Below are positions 38,376-47,527 of a stretch of DNA of 64,000 bases, piece by piece. This DNA is from Leptothrix sp. (in: b-proteobacteria). Its GTDB lineage: Bacteria > Pseudomonadota > Gammaproteobacteria > Burkholderiales > Burkholderiaceae_C. The stretch covers positions 124,001-188,000 of the forward strand of contig PNKV01000001.1 in NCBI GenBank assembly GCA_013822685.1, given 5' to 3'. Within the stretch, counting starts at the first letter, position 1. Each line of letters starts with the position of its first letter. The notes under the pieces are model-generated. The model did no database searches, had not been told where the DNA came from, and saw only the letters and a list, made by a program, of their open reading frames with translations. The position numbers and the translations under genes were made by a program.

Positions 38376-39178
38376 GAAAAGGCGGCATCCAGGGTCACGG
38401 GGTGCACATTTTGCACCCGGCACGCGTCCAGCAAGCGGGGCAGCACTTCCACCACGACCGGCGTGCCACTGGCGGTGCGCGCGGCGTGGCCATCGTGCAG
38501 CAGCAGCAAGTCGCCCGGGGCCAGGCCGTTCGTCAACCGTGATGTGACTTGGTCGGCATCTTGGCGGGCAGTGTCAAAGCCTCGGCGCGTCCAACTGGCC
38601 AGGCGCAGGTTCAGCTTGTGCAGCACGGGATCCAGGAAGACATTGCGCAGCCCGGCGGGTGCGCGAAAAAAAGCCGGTGCGCGCCCCACGGTGTCGGCGA
38701 TGGCGTCTTGCCCACGGCGGATCTCCTGCTCGATGCGGCGCAAGCCTGACACCGAAAACGTGTGCCGGTGCGTGTGGCTGTGGTTCTCGATGCGGTGCCC
38801 GCGACGAACGATTTCACGCGCCAAGGCGGGGTGCTGCACAACCCGGGTGCCAATGCAAAAAAAGGTGGCCTTGACCTGGTAGGCGTCCAGCAGGTCGAGC
38901 ACTTGCGGCGTGACCTGGGGGTCGGGGCCATCGTCGAAGGTCAGGGTGATTTCTCTGCGGGCGATGGCCGCTGGCGGCAGATGCAGGATGTTGGGGCCCA
39001 GCATCCTGCTGGTGGGCCACAGCCCCAGGGCGGTGACGACCATGTGGTTGGCCGCGACACTGGCCAGCGCCTGGGGCCACAAGCCGGGCAAGGCTACCGC
39101 GGTGGCACCTGCGGCCGCGTGCAGGCCCACCGAGGCTTTGAGGATCAGTGGCATGCGCCAGGGAGCCGTGTTCGACAT
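38372..39178 (-). CDS. polysaccharide deacetylase (NodB homology)
   Basis: A 268-residue protein. A hydrophobic N-terminal part (about residues 10-60) suggests membrane anchoring or export. The NodB domain has TFDDGPDP (catalytic Asp and metal Asp) and HSHTHRH (metal His pair), and a later FFRAPAG with LLLHDGH, so it looks active. It removes N-acetyl or other acyl groups from sugars by family. It sits between the flavoprotein (TGATG overlap) and the methyltransferase. Its presence in a polyene operon suggests a glycan- or amino-sugar-containing product or carrier. Confidence 0.85.
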   Translation of the reverse strand: MSNTAPWRMPLILKASVGLHAAAGATAVALPGLWPQALASVAANHMVVTALGLWPTSRMLGPNILHLPPAAIARREITLTFDDGPDPQVTPQVLDLLDAYQVKATFFCIGTRVVQHPALAREIVRRGHRIENHSHTHRHTFSVSGLRRIEQEIRRGQDAIADTVGRAPAFFRAPAGLRNVFLDPVLHKLNLRLASWTRRGFDTARQDADQVTSRLTNGLAPGDLLLLHDGHAARTASGTPVVVEVLPRLLDACRVQNVHPVTLDAAFS

Positions 39179-40818
39179 CACGCCGCCATCTTGAACAGCA
39201 ACTCCCGGGTGTCGGCGGGCAACAGGCCTTCGGGGAGCTGGGTTCGCAATGAGGGCACATCGCGCAAGGCCTGCCCCACGATCTCGGCGGCCAGTTGCTC
39301 CAGCTTGGCCACGTTGTCGCGAGCGCGCTGGCGGAAGCCCGCGTCGTCAAGCTTGTCTCGCAAGCCGGCATTGAGCTCCGCGAACCAGGGCAGGCTGGCT
39401 TGGTCCAGCATGCAGGCGGGGTTGTCATTGCGCAGGCTGGTGCCGGAGGCGGCATCGGCGTCCGTGCCCTCCCCCCAATGCCGCAACAAGGTTTGGATGG
39501 CCACGTTCAGGGTGCGCGCGCGCATCAAGGGCTCGTGCAGTTCCAGGATGGCGGCCCGGTCGGTCAGGCGGTCCTGGAAGAACAACAGGCACAGCACACC
39601 CCAGTAGTAGGTGTAGTCCCACAGCACCTTGATGGGCATAACACGGGGGCTGCCGAACAAGGGGTACTGCCCCTCGTAAAGCGTCAGGGTGCTTTGGTAG
39701 AAAGACTGCAACACCTCGCCATAAAACAGCGAGGGCATGCGCAGCGATTCGCCAGCGCGGTCGTGCTGAATCAGCTTGGTGATGTAAGTGTTGGAGATGG
39801 CGATGAAGTCTGAGCCTGGAGAGTAAAACGGATCCAGGAACATGCCGGCATCGCCAGTGATGGCCCACCGTTGGGGCGAAAACACCTGCTTGCACCCATG
39901 CGAGAAATCGCGGAAGTAGGCGAAGTCCATCAAGGTGTCACGCTGGCTTTCCAGCACTTCGTGCACGCAAGGCTGGTGCTGGGCAATCCAGGCCATGGCC
40001 TTGTCGAACGTGTCCATGCCTTCCAGTGGGTGCATGTCGGCATCGGCCACGATGCCCACCGAATGCGCGCCCGACGACAAAGGGATGAGCCACAGCCAGT
40101 AGCCCGCGCCACACAGGTGGTTGGTGGACATCCAACGCGCGGCCGGATCGCAGCGCTGGCGCCACTGTGGGTCATCGGCCCAGTTGTCGATGTCCAGGCG
40201 GGTGTTCAGGCGGAACCAGACGGCATTGGCGTGGTGCCCGTTGTCTTGGGCCAGGCCCAACTTGCGTTTGAGCAGGCTGGCCCGGCCGCTGGCGTCTACG
40301 ATCCATTTGGCGCGGATGGTCTGTCGCTGCGCGGCGCCGCCGTGAGCATCCTGCGCTTCAAACTCCACCTGGTGGCCTTGCGACTCGTCCAGCTCGATCT
40401 TTTTGACCGCGGCGCCTGACGCCAACTGCACACCTTGGCGCGTGACTTCTTCGGCCAGGTGGTTCTCGAAGATACCCCGGTCGATCTGCCAGCTTGGTGT
40501 CGACAGATAGCGGCTGGCACCCAGTTCGGTCACACTCGACAAGTCTCGCTCGCCTTCGCTGAAGAAGAACCGGAAGCCGAACTTGCGCAGATGTTCGCTG
40601 TCCAGGTGGTCCTTCAAACCCAGGGTTTCAGAAAAGTAGTGCGCGCCGATCTCGACACTCGATTCGCCCACTTTGTGCGCCGCTAAGGGCGCTGGCCCAA
40701 CGCGACGCTCAAGCACCTTGATGTCGAGCTCGGGCATGGTTTGTTTTAGCTGCAGGGCCAGGGTCAGCCCAGACAGCCCGCCACCCAGGATCAACACATC
40801 GTGTGAGGAGTCGGCCAT
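39178..40818 (-). CDS. FAD-dependent halogenase/monooxygenase-like protein, second
   Basis: A 546-residue flavoprotein with LILGGGLSGLTLALQL at the N-terminus, the HKVGESSVEIG site near residue 50, a WxWxIP motif (YWLWLIP) near residue 245, and GDAGMFLDPFYSPGSDF. These are the marks of the flavin-dependent halogenase superfamily. A C-terminal extension of about 150 residues follows the core. The ATG at 40818 is preferred over a TTG at 40824. Xanthomonadin and flexirubin clusters contain related proteins proposed to halogenate or hydroxylate the aryl ring. Confidence 0.82.
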   Translation of the reverse strand: MADSSHDVLILGGGLSGLTLALQLKQTMPELDIKVLERRVGPAPLAAHKVGESSVEIGAHYFSETLGLKDHLDSEHLRKFGFRFFFSEGERDLSSVTELGASRYLSTPSWQIDRGIFENHLAEEVTRQGVQLASGAAVKKIELDESQGHQVEFEAQDAHGGAAQRQTIRAKWIVDASGRASLLKRKLGLAQDNGHHANAVWFRLNTRLDIDNWADDPQWRQRCDPAARWMSTNHLCGAGYWLWLIPLSSGAHSVGIVADADMHPLEGMDTFDKAMAWIAQHQPCVHEVLESQRDTLMDFAYFRDFSHGCKQVFSPQRWAITGDAGMFLDPFYSPGSDFIAISNTYITKLIQHDRAGESLRMPSLFYGEVLQSFYQSTLTLYEGQYPLFGSPRVMPIKVLWDYTYYWGVLCLLFFQDRLTDRAAILELHEPLMRARTLNVAIQTLLRHWGEGTDADAASGTSLRNDNPACMLDQASLPWFAELNAGLRDKLDDAGFRQRARDNVAKLEQLAAEIVGQALRDVPSLRTQLPEGLLPADTRELLFKMAA

Positions 40819-40867
40819 GTTCAAGTCTCAGCAGAATGGCACCAGGATGGGCGCTGTTGGGCGCATG

Positions 40868-41659
40868 TTAACGCGGGCCCGATGCTTTTCTGCTCAAGCC
40901 AATCACCAGGGCCTGGGCTGGTGAGAGCCAAAGGCAACAATCCGTGGGGGCCTGTGGCTGCGCCTGCATGGCGGACAAGGTCTTGAAGAGCGGAAGGCCA
41001 GCGGCCATTGGGCTGCGGCATCCCGCCAACTCCGCCGCGCCATCGTCTGTGGCCTCGGGCATCGGTGCCGATTGCAAGCTCAAGCTCATCAGGGTTGAAG
41101 GAGCGTCACGGTTGGCCACCAAGGCCTGCGGCGCCAGCACCAGGGCCAGGCCCACCAAGGCGGTGCTGCCCGTGATGGACACCAAGGGCGCGGTTGCGGG
41201 CATGTCATAGGCCACCAGCAACACCGGAGATTGCTCGCACACGGCCTGGGTCGCTGCTTCGAGCAAGCCTTGCGCAAAGCTGTGCTGCCCGGCCGAGATG
41301 GCGGTGGACGCTTGCATGTTGCCCACGCCAATCGTCCAGTAGCCGGAGGCGGCGTTGTGCACCGAGTGGTGAAACTTGGTGGGAGACAAATGCTCCGGGG
41401 ACTCGGCCAAGGTGCGGCACAGGTAGTCGGTGATCTCCAGATCGCCATGCGCGGAAGCAAAGACCGACCGCAAGTGCTGGGGAGGGACACCAGCCTGTTG
41501 GCAGGCTTGCTCGGCCACCGACAAGGCCAATGACACGGTGGCGGGAGCGCGCCGCCGCTCGGCAGGCGGCAGCAAGGTCGTTTGAGGCTTGCCTCTGGGC
41601 GCGTCCGGGCCCTCGGCCCAATGGCCCGTGCCCAGCACCGCCACGGTCAAGGCCGACAT
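40868..41659 (-). CDS. ketosynthase-like chain-length factor, first copy
   Basis: A 263-residue ketosynthase-fold partner. FHHSVHNAASGYWTIG matches the same family as the copy at 35555-36367. The residue in the place of the catalytic Cys is Gln (SAGQHSFAQG), the classic change of chain-length factors (KS-beta). The ATG overlaps the stop of the KS gene before it (TGATG), so the two subunits are probably made in equal amounts and form a heterodimer. Confidence 0.84.
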   Translation of the reverse strand: MSALTVAVLGTGHWAEGPDAPRGKPQTTLLPPAERRRAPATVSLALSVAEQACQQAGVPPQHLRSVFASAHGDLEITDYLCRTLAESPEHLSPTKFHHSVHNAASGYWTIGVGNMQASTAISAGQHSFAQGLLEAATQAVCEQSPVLLVAYDMPATAPLVSITGSTALVGLALVLAPQALVANRDAPSTLMSLSLQSAPMPEATDDGAAELAGCRSPMAAGLPLFKTLSAMQAQPQAPTDCCLWLSPAQALVIGLSRKASGPR

Positions 41660-42912
41660 CAGCTTGCCTCCTGCCCGGCTCGGGCGAACAACAAGGCACA
41701 GTTGTTGCCGCCGAAACCGAATGAATTGCTCATGGCCACGCTCAGCCGGGCGTCGGCCGACTCACGCTGCAACATGCGGTGGAAACGCTCGCCAGCCAAG
41801 GGGTCGGCTTGGCCGCAATTGAGCGTGCCGGGAATCCACTGCCCATCCAGGGCCAGCAAGGTGATCACGGCCTCCAGAATGCCAGCCGCGCCCAAGGCAT
41901 GGCCCGTCCATCCTTTGGTGGAGCTGACCAGCGTCTTGTGGGGGAAAACCTCGGCAACCACCGCAGCTTCAACTTCGTCGTTCCTGGGGGTGGCCGTGCC
42001 ATGCAGGTTGATGTAGTCCACCTGATCGGCGGTGATGCGAGCACGGGACAAGGCTTGCAGCATGGCTTGGCGGGCACCCAGCCCTTGAGGATGGGGCGCG
42101 GACATGTGGTGCGCATCCGAGGATTCGCCGTGACCAATCAAGTGCAGTTCTGAAGCGGCCTGATCCGGGCGAACTTGGGCGGGTGAAGCTCGCTCCAGCA
42201 AGGCAAAGCCGCCGGCTTCCGCCAAGTTGATGCCGTCCCGGCCGGCATCAAAAGGGCGGCACAGTTGCGGGGACACCAGGCCCAGCGATTTGAAACCGAA
42301 CAACACGCTCTGGCACAGGCTGTCGACGCCCCCCACGATGGCCGCGTCCACCAGCCCACACCGCAGAAGGCGCTCGGCCTGCGCGAAGACCTTGGCACTG
42401 GATGAGCACGCCGTCGCCACGGTCACGCAGGGCCCCTGAGCACCCAGCGCATGGGCCACAAACGCGCCCAGGGAGTGCGGGGAGTGGACCTCTGGGTGAG
42501 ACAGGTCCGCCGGAAACTGTCCATCATCGGAAAGCCGGGTGTAGGCCTCCTCGCTGGCACCAATGCTGGAGGTGCTGGTGCCCATCAGCACGGCCACGCG
42601 CGCCGGCCCATGCCGCAAGATGGCCGCCTGGGCCTCCGCCAGGAACCCATCCTGGTTCAAGGCCAGCCAAGCCAGCCGGTTGTTGCGGCAGTCCCAGTGG
42701 GCCCAGGCAGGTGGCAGGGCCTGCGCCTCCAGCCCGTTGACGCGCCCGATGAAGGTGGGCAGAGGCAGTCCGGTGAAGTTGTTGGGGCGCAGGGCAGTGT
42801 CAGAGCTACGCAAGGCGGCACCCAAGGCTGCGCGCCCTGCCCCGGCCGCGCAGGTGGCCGTGAACGCCGACACCCGCACCGGGGTCATGGCTGGGATAGG
42901 CGACGATTCCAT
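41659..42912 (-). CDS. beta-ketoacyl-ACP synthase, first copy (ApeO/ApeR-like)
   Basis: A 417-residue condensing enzyme: catalytic Cys in ATACSSSAKVF, His in NLHGTATPRND and His in KGWTGHALGAAG, plus the C-terminal SNSFGFGGNN. The start is taken at 42912 (MESSPIPAM); an ATG at 42888 (MTPVRVSAF) begins closer to the KS fold. The reading frame further upstream overlaps the hydrolase gene and is not supported. It probably pairs with the chain-length factor next to it. Confidence 0.9.
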   Translation of the reverse strand: MESSPIPAMTPVRVSAFTATCAAGAGRAALGAALRSSDTALRPNNFTGLPLPTFIGRVNGLEAQALPPAWAHWDCRNNRLAWLALNQDGFLAEAQAAILRHGPARVAVLMGTSTSSIGASEEAYTRLSDDGQFPADLSHPEVHSPHSLGAFVAHALGAQGPCVTVATACSSSAKVFAQAERLLRCGLVDAAIVGGVDSLCQSVLFGFKSLGLVSPQLCRPFDAGRDGINLAEAGGFALLERASPAQVRPDQAASELHLIGHGESSDAHHMSAPHPQGLGARQAMLQALSRARITADQVDYINLHGTATPRNDEVEAAVVAEVFPHKTLVSSTKGWTGHALGAAGILEAVITLLALDGQWIPGTLNCGQADPLAGERFHRMLQRESADARLSVAMSNSFGFGGNNCALLFARAGQEAS

Positions 42913-42916
42913 GGCA

Positions 42917-43636
42917 TCAACGCGAGGGGTCGGACAAAGGCAAAGGCAAAGGCAGCTTGCCCAGCATCTGCCGCCAAAGGCTAATCCAGGCGGGCCAATC
43001 ATGCCCGCCCTCTACCGTGAAGACCCGATCAGGGGGCAGCGACTCGGCCACCACGCGGTGGCCCATGGCGAACCGGTCGCTCAGGCCATAGCCCCAGTAC
43101 AGCGGAAGCAAGGACTTGGCCGATGCGGGATCGGCCTGTGCCTTGAGCCAAAGCCACAAGCGACGATCGACGTCGTCTTCCGGCAAGCTCTGGCCCGGGG
43201 CTGGCCACGGGGCCAAACCGCCTGCGCGCACCACGTCAACGCTGATGTTGCGGGGCCCCAGGTAAGGCGCCAGAGCGACCACGCCACTGATGCCTTCGGG
43301 GTGACTGGCGGCGCACATGAGGGACCCCATGCCGCCGATGGAGATGCCTGCCAGCCAGATCTGCTCATAGCCGTGCGCCCGCGCTGGCCCGATCACGTCC
43401 TGCTGCAGGCGCTCAAGGATGGTCTGCTGGGTGTAGTAGCCGACATGAGCATTGACCAGTTGCACGTCCACCGCCAAGTGCCGCTCGCGCACCGCCGCCA
43501 CGAAGCCCTCGCGGACAAAATCCTGCGGGGTATCGTAGGCACCGGGCAGCATCACCAACAGCACCTTGGCCCTCTGAGCGCAGGCACTTGGGTCCGCCAA
43601 GTCAAGCAGTGACTCCATGGACGCGTGCGGGTTCAT
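42917..43636 (-). CDS. alpha/beta hydrolase
   Basis: A 239-residue alpha/beta-hydrolase fold protein. The nucleophile elbow is GISIGGMG (Ser near residue 97), VVALAPYLGP follows, and a candidate catalytic His is in VEGGHDWPAW near the C-terminus. No signal peptide. Within this cluster it may release or transfer the finished polyene from the ACP, standing in for the thioesterase of other aryl-polyene clusters; an esterase on another substrate is possible. The ATG overlaps the MMPL stop (ATGA). Confidence 0.8.
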   Translation of the reverse strand: MNPHASMESLLDLADPSACAQRAKVLLVMLPGAYDTPQDFVREGFVAAVRERHLAVDVQLVNAHVGYYTQQTILERLQQDVIGPARAHGYEQIWLAGISIGGMGSLMCAASHPEGISGVVALAPYLGPRNISVDVVRAGGLAPWPAPGQSLPEDDVDRRLWLWLKAQADPASAKSLLPLYWGYGLSDRFAMGHRVVAESLPPDRVFTVEGGHDWPAWISLWRQMLGKLPLPLPLSDPSR

Positions 43637-46035
43637 GGCCGAGGCCGGTGCAGCACCGCCGCCAGCACCAGGGCCAGGATCGCGCCAGGCCCCACGGTGG
43701 CCCCAATGGCATGCAACACGGGCACCTGCGACCAGGCCAACATGCCAAAGCCGGCCACGGTGGTGAGGTTGGCAAACACCATGGACGACAGAATGGCCGC
43801 ACTGGGCACGGCCGCATGGGCACGCTGGTCAAAGAACAAAGCGTAGTTTGAGCCGATGGCCACGATCAGCAACAGGCCGACCAGGTGGAACAAGGTCAAG
43901 GGCGGCCCTGTGGCCACCAAACCCGCCGTCACGATCAACACGGTCAGCAGCAAAGGCGCCACCACGCGCAGCAAGCGCACCGGTGAACGCAGCACCGCGC
44001 CCAGCAAGATCAGGATCGCCAAGCCGCCGAGCAGCGACAGGTGAATGACCTCGCTCAGGTAATCCGAATAAAGCTTCTCGGACTCGGCTTTGAGGTCGAT
44101 GAAATACACCTGCCCGCCCTTCACCGATGCTTTCAGCAACTGGCGGATGCGCGCCGCATCCAGCACGGGCGCATCCTTGGCTTGATCCGTGGGCAAGCGC
44201 AGGCCGACCAGCGCCGTCCATTGGCCCGATTGCCGCATCAGCAGCGAATCAACCCCCAAGGCCAGGGAGCTGCCATTCAAGTCGGCACGCGTGAGCAGCG
44301 GCAGGCGCTTGGCCTCGGCCGCATCGGTGAAGAAAGCTTCGAACTTCTCAGCCTTTAGCGGCAGGCCCTGAGCGGCCTGGGCGAACCGGCTCCGCAATGT
44401 GTCAGCATCGGGCAAGGCAGCCTGGCGCTGGCGCTGCATGGCCTGGCTGGGCAGGTAGCGGGCCGCGCTGTCCACGCCCAGCAGCATGCCGCTGTCCACC
44501 AAGGGCGCCAATGCTTGCGTGGCTTGCTCGGCCCCTTGAAGCGCGGCTTCCATGCTGGTGGCCCGAATTACGCCCAGGTAACGCACATCAGGGGCGCCCA
44601 GGTCAGCGCGCAAGTTCATGTCCAGGGTTTGCGCTTCGGCCGTGATCGGGCTGAGGGAGCTCAACTCCCGGCTCCACAGACGATCGCGGTGCATGAACAG
44701 CACCACCACGGCGCCCGCGAACAGGGCCATGGCCAACCAGCGCAGGCGCGGTGCATGGGCCGCAATCCAGGTGAGCCGCGCGTCCAGGCCAGGCGTTGGC
44801 GTGATGCTGAAACCTTGCGGAATCATGTGCGGCAAGACCCAGCGCGTCACCAGCGCTGCCGACAAGATGCCCACGATGGAGAACAGTCCCAATTGCGCCA
44901 GGCCTGGGAAACCAGAAGCCAGCATGGACGCGAAACCCATGACCGACGTCAGCACGCCCAAACTGACCGTGGGCCAGAAGTTGGAGGCCCTCCCCTCACC
45001 CTGGTCCTTGCCACCGCCCTGCACAAACAGGTAGATGGCGTAGTCGACCGCCTCACCGATCAGCGTGATGCCAAAGCCCAGGGTGATGCCATGCACCACA
45101 CCGAATCCCCATGAGACCGCGGCGATGCCCGCCAGCGCACCCGTGGCCATGGGCAACAGACCCAGCAGCAGTGCCCTTGGTGAGCGGTAAATGCTCAAGA
45201 GCAAAGTGATGATGATGCCGGCACCGATCATCGACAGCCGGGTGGCCTCCGACTCGATCGTGTGGCGCGACTGCGTGGCAAAGACCCCGGGGCCCGACAC
45301 AACCAGGCGCGCCTGCGCCAAGCCCGCCTGCTGCCTGGCCTGTTCGAACTGTTGATGGATGGCATCGATGGCACGCTGTTGGGCGTCGAGGTCAGAGCCC
45401 TCCGCCTGGGTTTGCGCCACCAGCACCGCGCGCTGCTGATCGGCCGACATCCAGACGCCATCGACCATGGTGCGCTCGCCACCGGTGTCCATGCCCTCCA
45501 CCAGGTGCACCAACTCGGCGGTGGGGTCGCGCGTCAGCAAGGGCTGCAACATCAAGCCCGCTGATGAGCCCAGCAACTCCAGGCTGTCTTGCAGCGCAGC
45601 GCGCAATCCGTCTGGCTGAAAGCGTGCCGGCGTCACGTCCGGGCTGAGCAGGTAGCGGTAGCGGAGCAGCACGCTCTGATCACGTTGCGACGACACCAGC
45701 TCGCCATTGTTCACCGAGGCAAACGGCGCCGATTTTTCACCCGGCAACGGGGGCAGCTGCCGCAGCCGCTGGGCCAATGCCTTGGACAAGCGTGCCAGTT
45801 CGGTCGCCCGCAGCGAGTCTTTGCCCTCGGCTTGCAGCCCCACCAGGATGAGTCGAGAGGCAGGCCCCTCCTTCAACTGGTCGATCAGCACCGATTGTTC
45901 AGGGGTGGGACGGCTGGGCAGGAAGGCCGACAGGTCGGCGGTGTAGCGAGCCCTGACCACGGCGACCAGGCAAACCGCCAGCACGACCAGCCAGACCAAG
46001 ATGGCCGGCAGGCCTTTATAACGACGCTCGCTCAT
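43633..46035 (-). CDS. MMPL/RND-type lipid exporter (ApeM/XanF-like)
   Basis: An 800-residue inner-membrane transporter of the RND superfamily. An N-terminal membrane segment (GLPAILVWLVVLAVCLVAVV) precedes a large periplasmic loop, then five clustered membrane segments, and the pattern repeats in the second half. GFGITLIGEAVDYAIYLFV is the typical helix with an acidic residue for proton coupling. It is flanked by a LolA-like carrier, as in aryl-polyene clusters where the pair is thought to move the polyene lipid toward the outer membrane. Confidence 0.9.
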   Translation of the reverse strand: MSERRYKGLPAILVWLVVLAVCLVAVVRARYTADLSAFLPSRPTPEQSVLIDQLKEGPASRLILVGLQAEGKDSLRATELARLSKALAQRLRQLPPLPGEKSAPFASVNNGELVSSQRDQSVLLRYRYLLSPDVTPARFQPDGLRAALQDSLELLGSSAGLMLQPLLTRDPTAELVHLVEGMDTGGERTMVDGVWMSADQQRAVLVAQTQAEGSDLDAQQRAIDAIHQQFEQARQQAGLAQARLVVSGPGVFATQSRHTIESEATRLSMIGAGIIITLLLSIYRSPRALLLGLLPMATGALAGIAAVSWGFGVVHGITLGFGITLIGEAVDYAIYLFVQGGGKDQGEGRASNFWPTVSLGVLTSVMGFASMLASGFPGLAQLGLFSIVGILSAALVTRWVLPHMIPQGFSITPTPGLDARLTWIAAHAPRLRWLAMALFAGAVVVLFMHRDRLWSRELSSLSPITAEAQTLDMNLRADLGAPDVRYLGVIRATSMEAALQGAEQATQALAPLVDSGMLLGVDSAARYLPSQAMQRQRQAALPDADTLRSRFAQAAQGLPLKAEKFEAFFTDAAEAKRLPLLTRADLNGSSLALGVDSLLMRQSGQWTALVGLRLPTDQAKDAPVLDAARIRQLLKASVKGGQVYFIDLKAESEKLYSDYLSEVIHLSLLGGLAILILLGAVLRSPVRLLRVVAPLLLTVLIVTAGLVATGPPLTLFHLVGLLLIVAIGSNYALFFDQRAHAAVPSAAILSSMVFANLTTVAGFGMLAWSQVPVLHAIGATVGPGAILALVLAAVLHRPRP

Positions 46036-46037
46036 CG

Positions 46038-46655
46038 TCAGCGCGGCGAGGGGCTCGTGGGTGCGGGCGTGATCGTCATGACGGAGCGGTCTCCGTTGCC
46101 CTGAAGGATTTCAATGGTGTCCACGCGCTCGCGCTCGCCACTGAGCTTGACCTGGCTGACCATCGCCGCGGCCTTGGCTTGCAGAGGGCGCAGCAACAGG
46201 TGCCAGCGGTCACGCTTGCCTTCCAGCGCGACCTGGTAGTTCTGGTCCAGTGCCTTGCGGTCACCGGCCAGCGTGGCACGGATGCTTTCGACGAAGGCGC
46301 CGACTTCGGGATAGGACTGCAGGGGAATGCTGCGCTTGCGCCCCTTGCGCTCCAGCAGCAGCACGTCCTTGTCGAGCACCAGCGACTCCGGGCTGGGCTT
46401 GAGCGTGCGCTTTTCAAGGCGGTCAGGGGCCTCGTACACCAACTCACCCGAGGATTCGAGGGGCGCCTCCACGGCGCTGAGGTACTTTTGCTCCACGAAG
46501 GTCGCGCGGCTGGACCTGTTCTGGGCAAGCAGCTGCATCAGGGTGTCAACGCCCCAATCTTGCGCCTGCGCGGCGCCGCCGAGCAACATGCCAAAGGCCA
46601 GCAATGCAGTGCCCAGGGCCCGCCGGCGCAGCTGGTCAATGTTCACCAAGCTCAT
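46038..46655 (-). CDS. LolA-like outer-membrane lipoprotein carrier family protein
   Basis: A 205-residue exported protein: a signal peptide (LGTALLAFGMLLGGAAQAQ) followed by a LolA-type fold start DTLMQLLAQNRSSRATFVEQKYL and the YEAPDRLEKRT strand. The start at 46655 lies within the last 20 bases of the acyltransferase gene. Together with the MMPL exporter it probably carries the hydrophobic product through the periplasm; general LolA for lipoproteins is expected elsewhere. Confidence 0.85.
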   Translation of the reverse strand: MSLVNIDQLRRRALGTALLAFGMLLGGAAQAQDWGVDTLMQLLAQNRSSRATFVEQKYLSAVEAPLESSGELVYEAPDRLEKRTLKPSPESLVLDKDVLLLERKGRKRSIPLQSYPEVGAFVESIRATLAGDRKALDQNYQVALEGKRDRWHLLLRPLQAKAAAMVSQVKLSGERERVDTIEILQGNGDRSVMTITPAPTSPSPR

Positions 46656-47526
46656 CCCAGAAATCATAAAAATTGAACCAGTTGTAGGGGGCTTGGCGGC
46701 AGTAGTGGTCCAAGCGGCTGACATACAGATCAATGACCTGATCCACCGTGGGCGCACCCGGTTGGGAGAAGTCGGCCAAGTGCTCAAAATGTATCTCATA
46801 GCGGTTGCCGCCGAGGTACAAGCCAACGATCAGCACCACCGGCCGTTTGAGCATGGCGGCCAGCCTGAATGGCCCCACGGGGAAGCTTGCGGGCGTCCCC
46901 AGCAAGTCGACTCGTCGACCGGGCTCGCCGCTCAGGGTGCGGTCGCACAGCATGCCCACCATCTCACCGCGCTCCAGGCAATGCTTGACGCGCAGCATGG
47001 AATCAACGGTGCCCAAAGGGATGATGTTGTGCTTGACGTCCGGGTTGATGGCAGAGAGCACCTGGTTGAGTTTGACCGCGTTGTCTTCGTACATGACCAT
47101 CGAGACGGCCAGGTCGCCGACATCCTGGCTGCTGGCGCGCACCGCCTCGAAGCTGCCCAGGTGGGCCCCCACCATGACGGCACCCCGTCCCAGCGCCAGG
47201 GTGTCGTGGACCGCCTTTTGGCCGACCAAGGTGGTGTTGAACAGATCAAAGCGATTGTTCAGCAGGTAGAACCGGTCCAGGATGGTGGACGCGAAACAGA
47301 ACACATGGCGAAAGCCGTCGATCCAGCCGGGCTCTCGGCCCAGCACACGGCGCAGGTAGGCGATCGACGCCCTGCGCGCCTTGGGCACGGCCAGCACGAA
47401 ATACCAGCTGATGGGGTACAGCAGAAGACGCGCCACAGGCCGGCCCAGGCGCTGCGCCACCCAGACGATGAAGCGCAAGGCCAGCATGTTGCTGCGCTCG
47501 GCATGTTGCATCCACACGGCGGCCAT
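46636..47526 (-). CDS. LpxL/HtrB-like acyltransferase
   Basis: A 296-residue membrane-linked acyltransferase of the lipid A biosynthesis type. RSNMLALRFIVWVAQRLGRPVARLLL begins the hydrophobic N-terminus, GAHLGSFE is the H-X4-E catalytic box, and CDRTLSG and FPVGPFRLA follow. The ATG at 47526 comes one base after the dehydratase stop. In aryl-polyene clusters such enzymes are thought to attach the polyene to a lipid carrier; that acceptor is inferred. Confidence 0.88.
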   Translation of the reverse strand: MAAVWMQHAERSNMLALRFIVWVAQRLGRPVARLLLYPISWYFVLAVPKARRASIAYLRRVLGREPGWIDGFRHVFCFASTILDRFYLLNNRFDLFNTTLVGQKAVHDTLALGRGAVMVGAHLGSFEAVRASSQDVGDLAVSMVMYEDNAVKLNQVLSAINPDVKHNIIPLGTVDSMLRVKHCLERGEMVGMLCDRTLSGEPGRRVDLLGTPASFPVGPFRLAAMLKRPVVLIVGLYLGGNRYEIHFEHLADFSQPGAPTVDQVIDLYVSRLDHYCRQAPYNWFNFYDFWDELGEH

Positions 47527-47527
47527 G

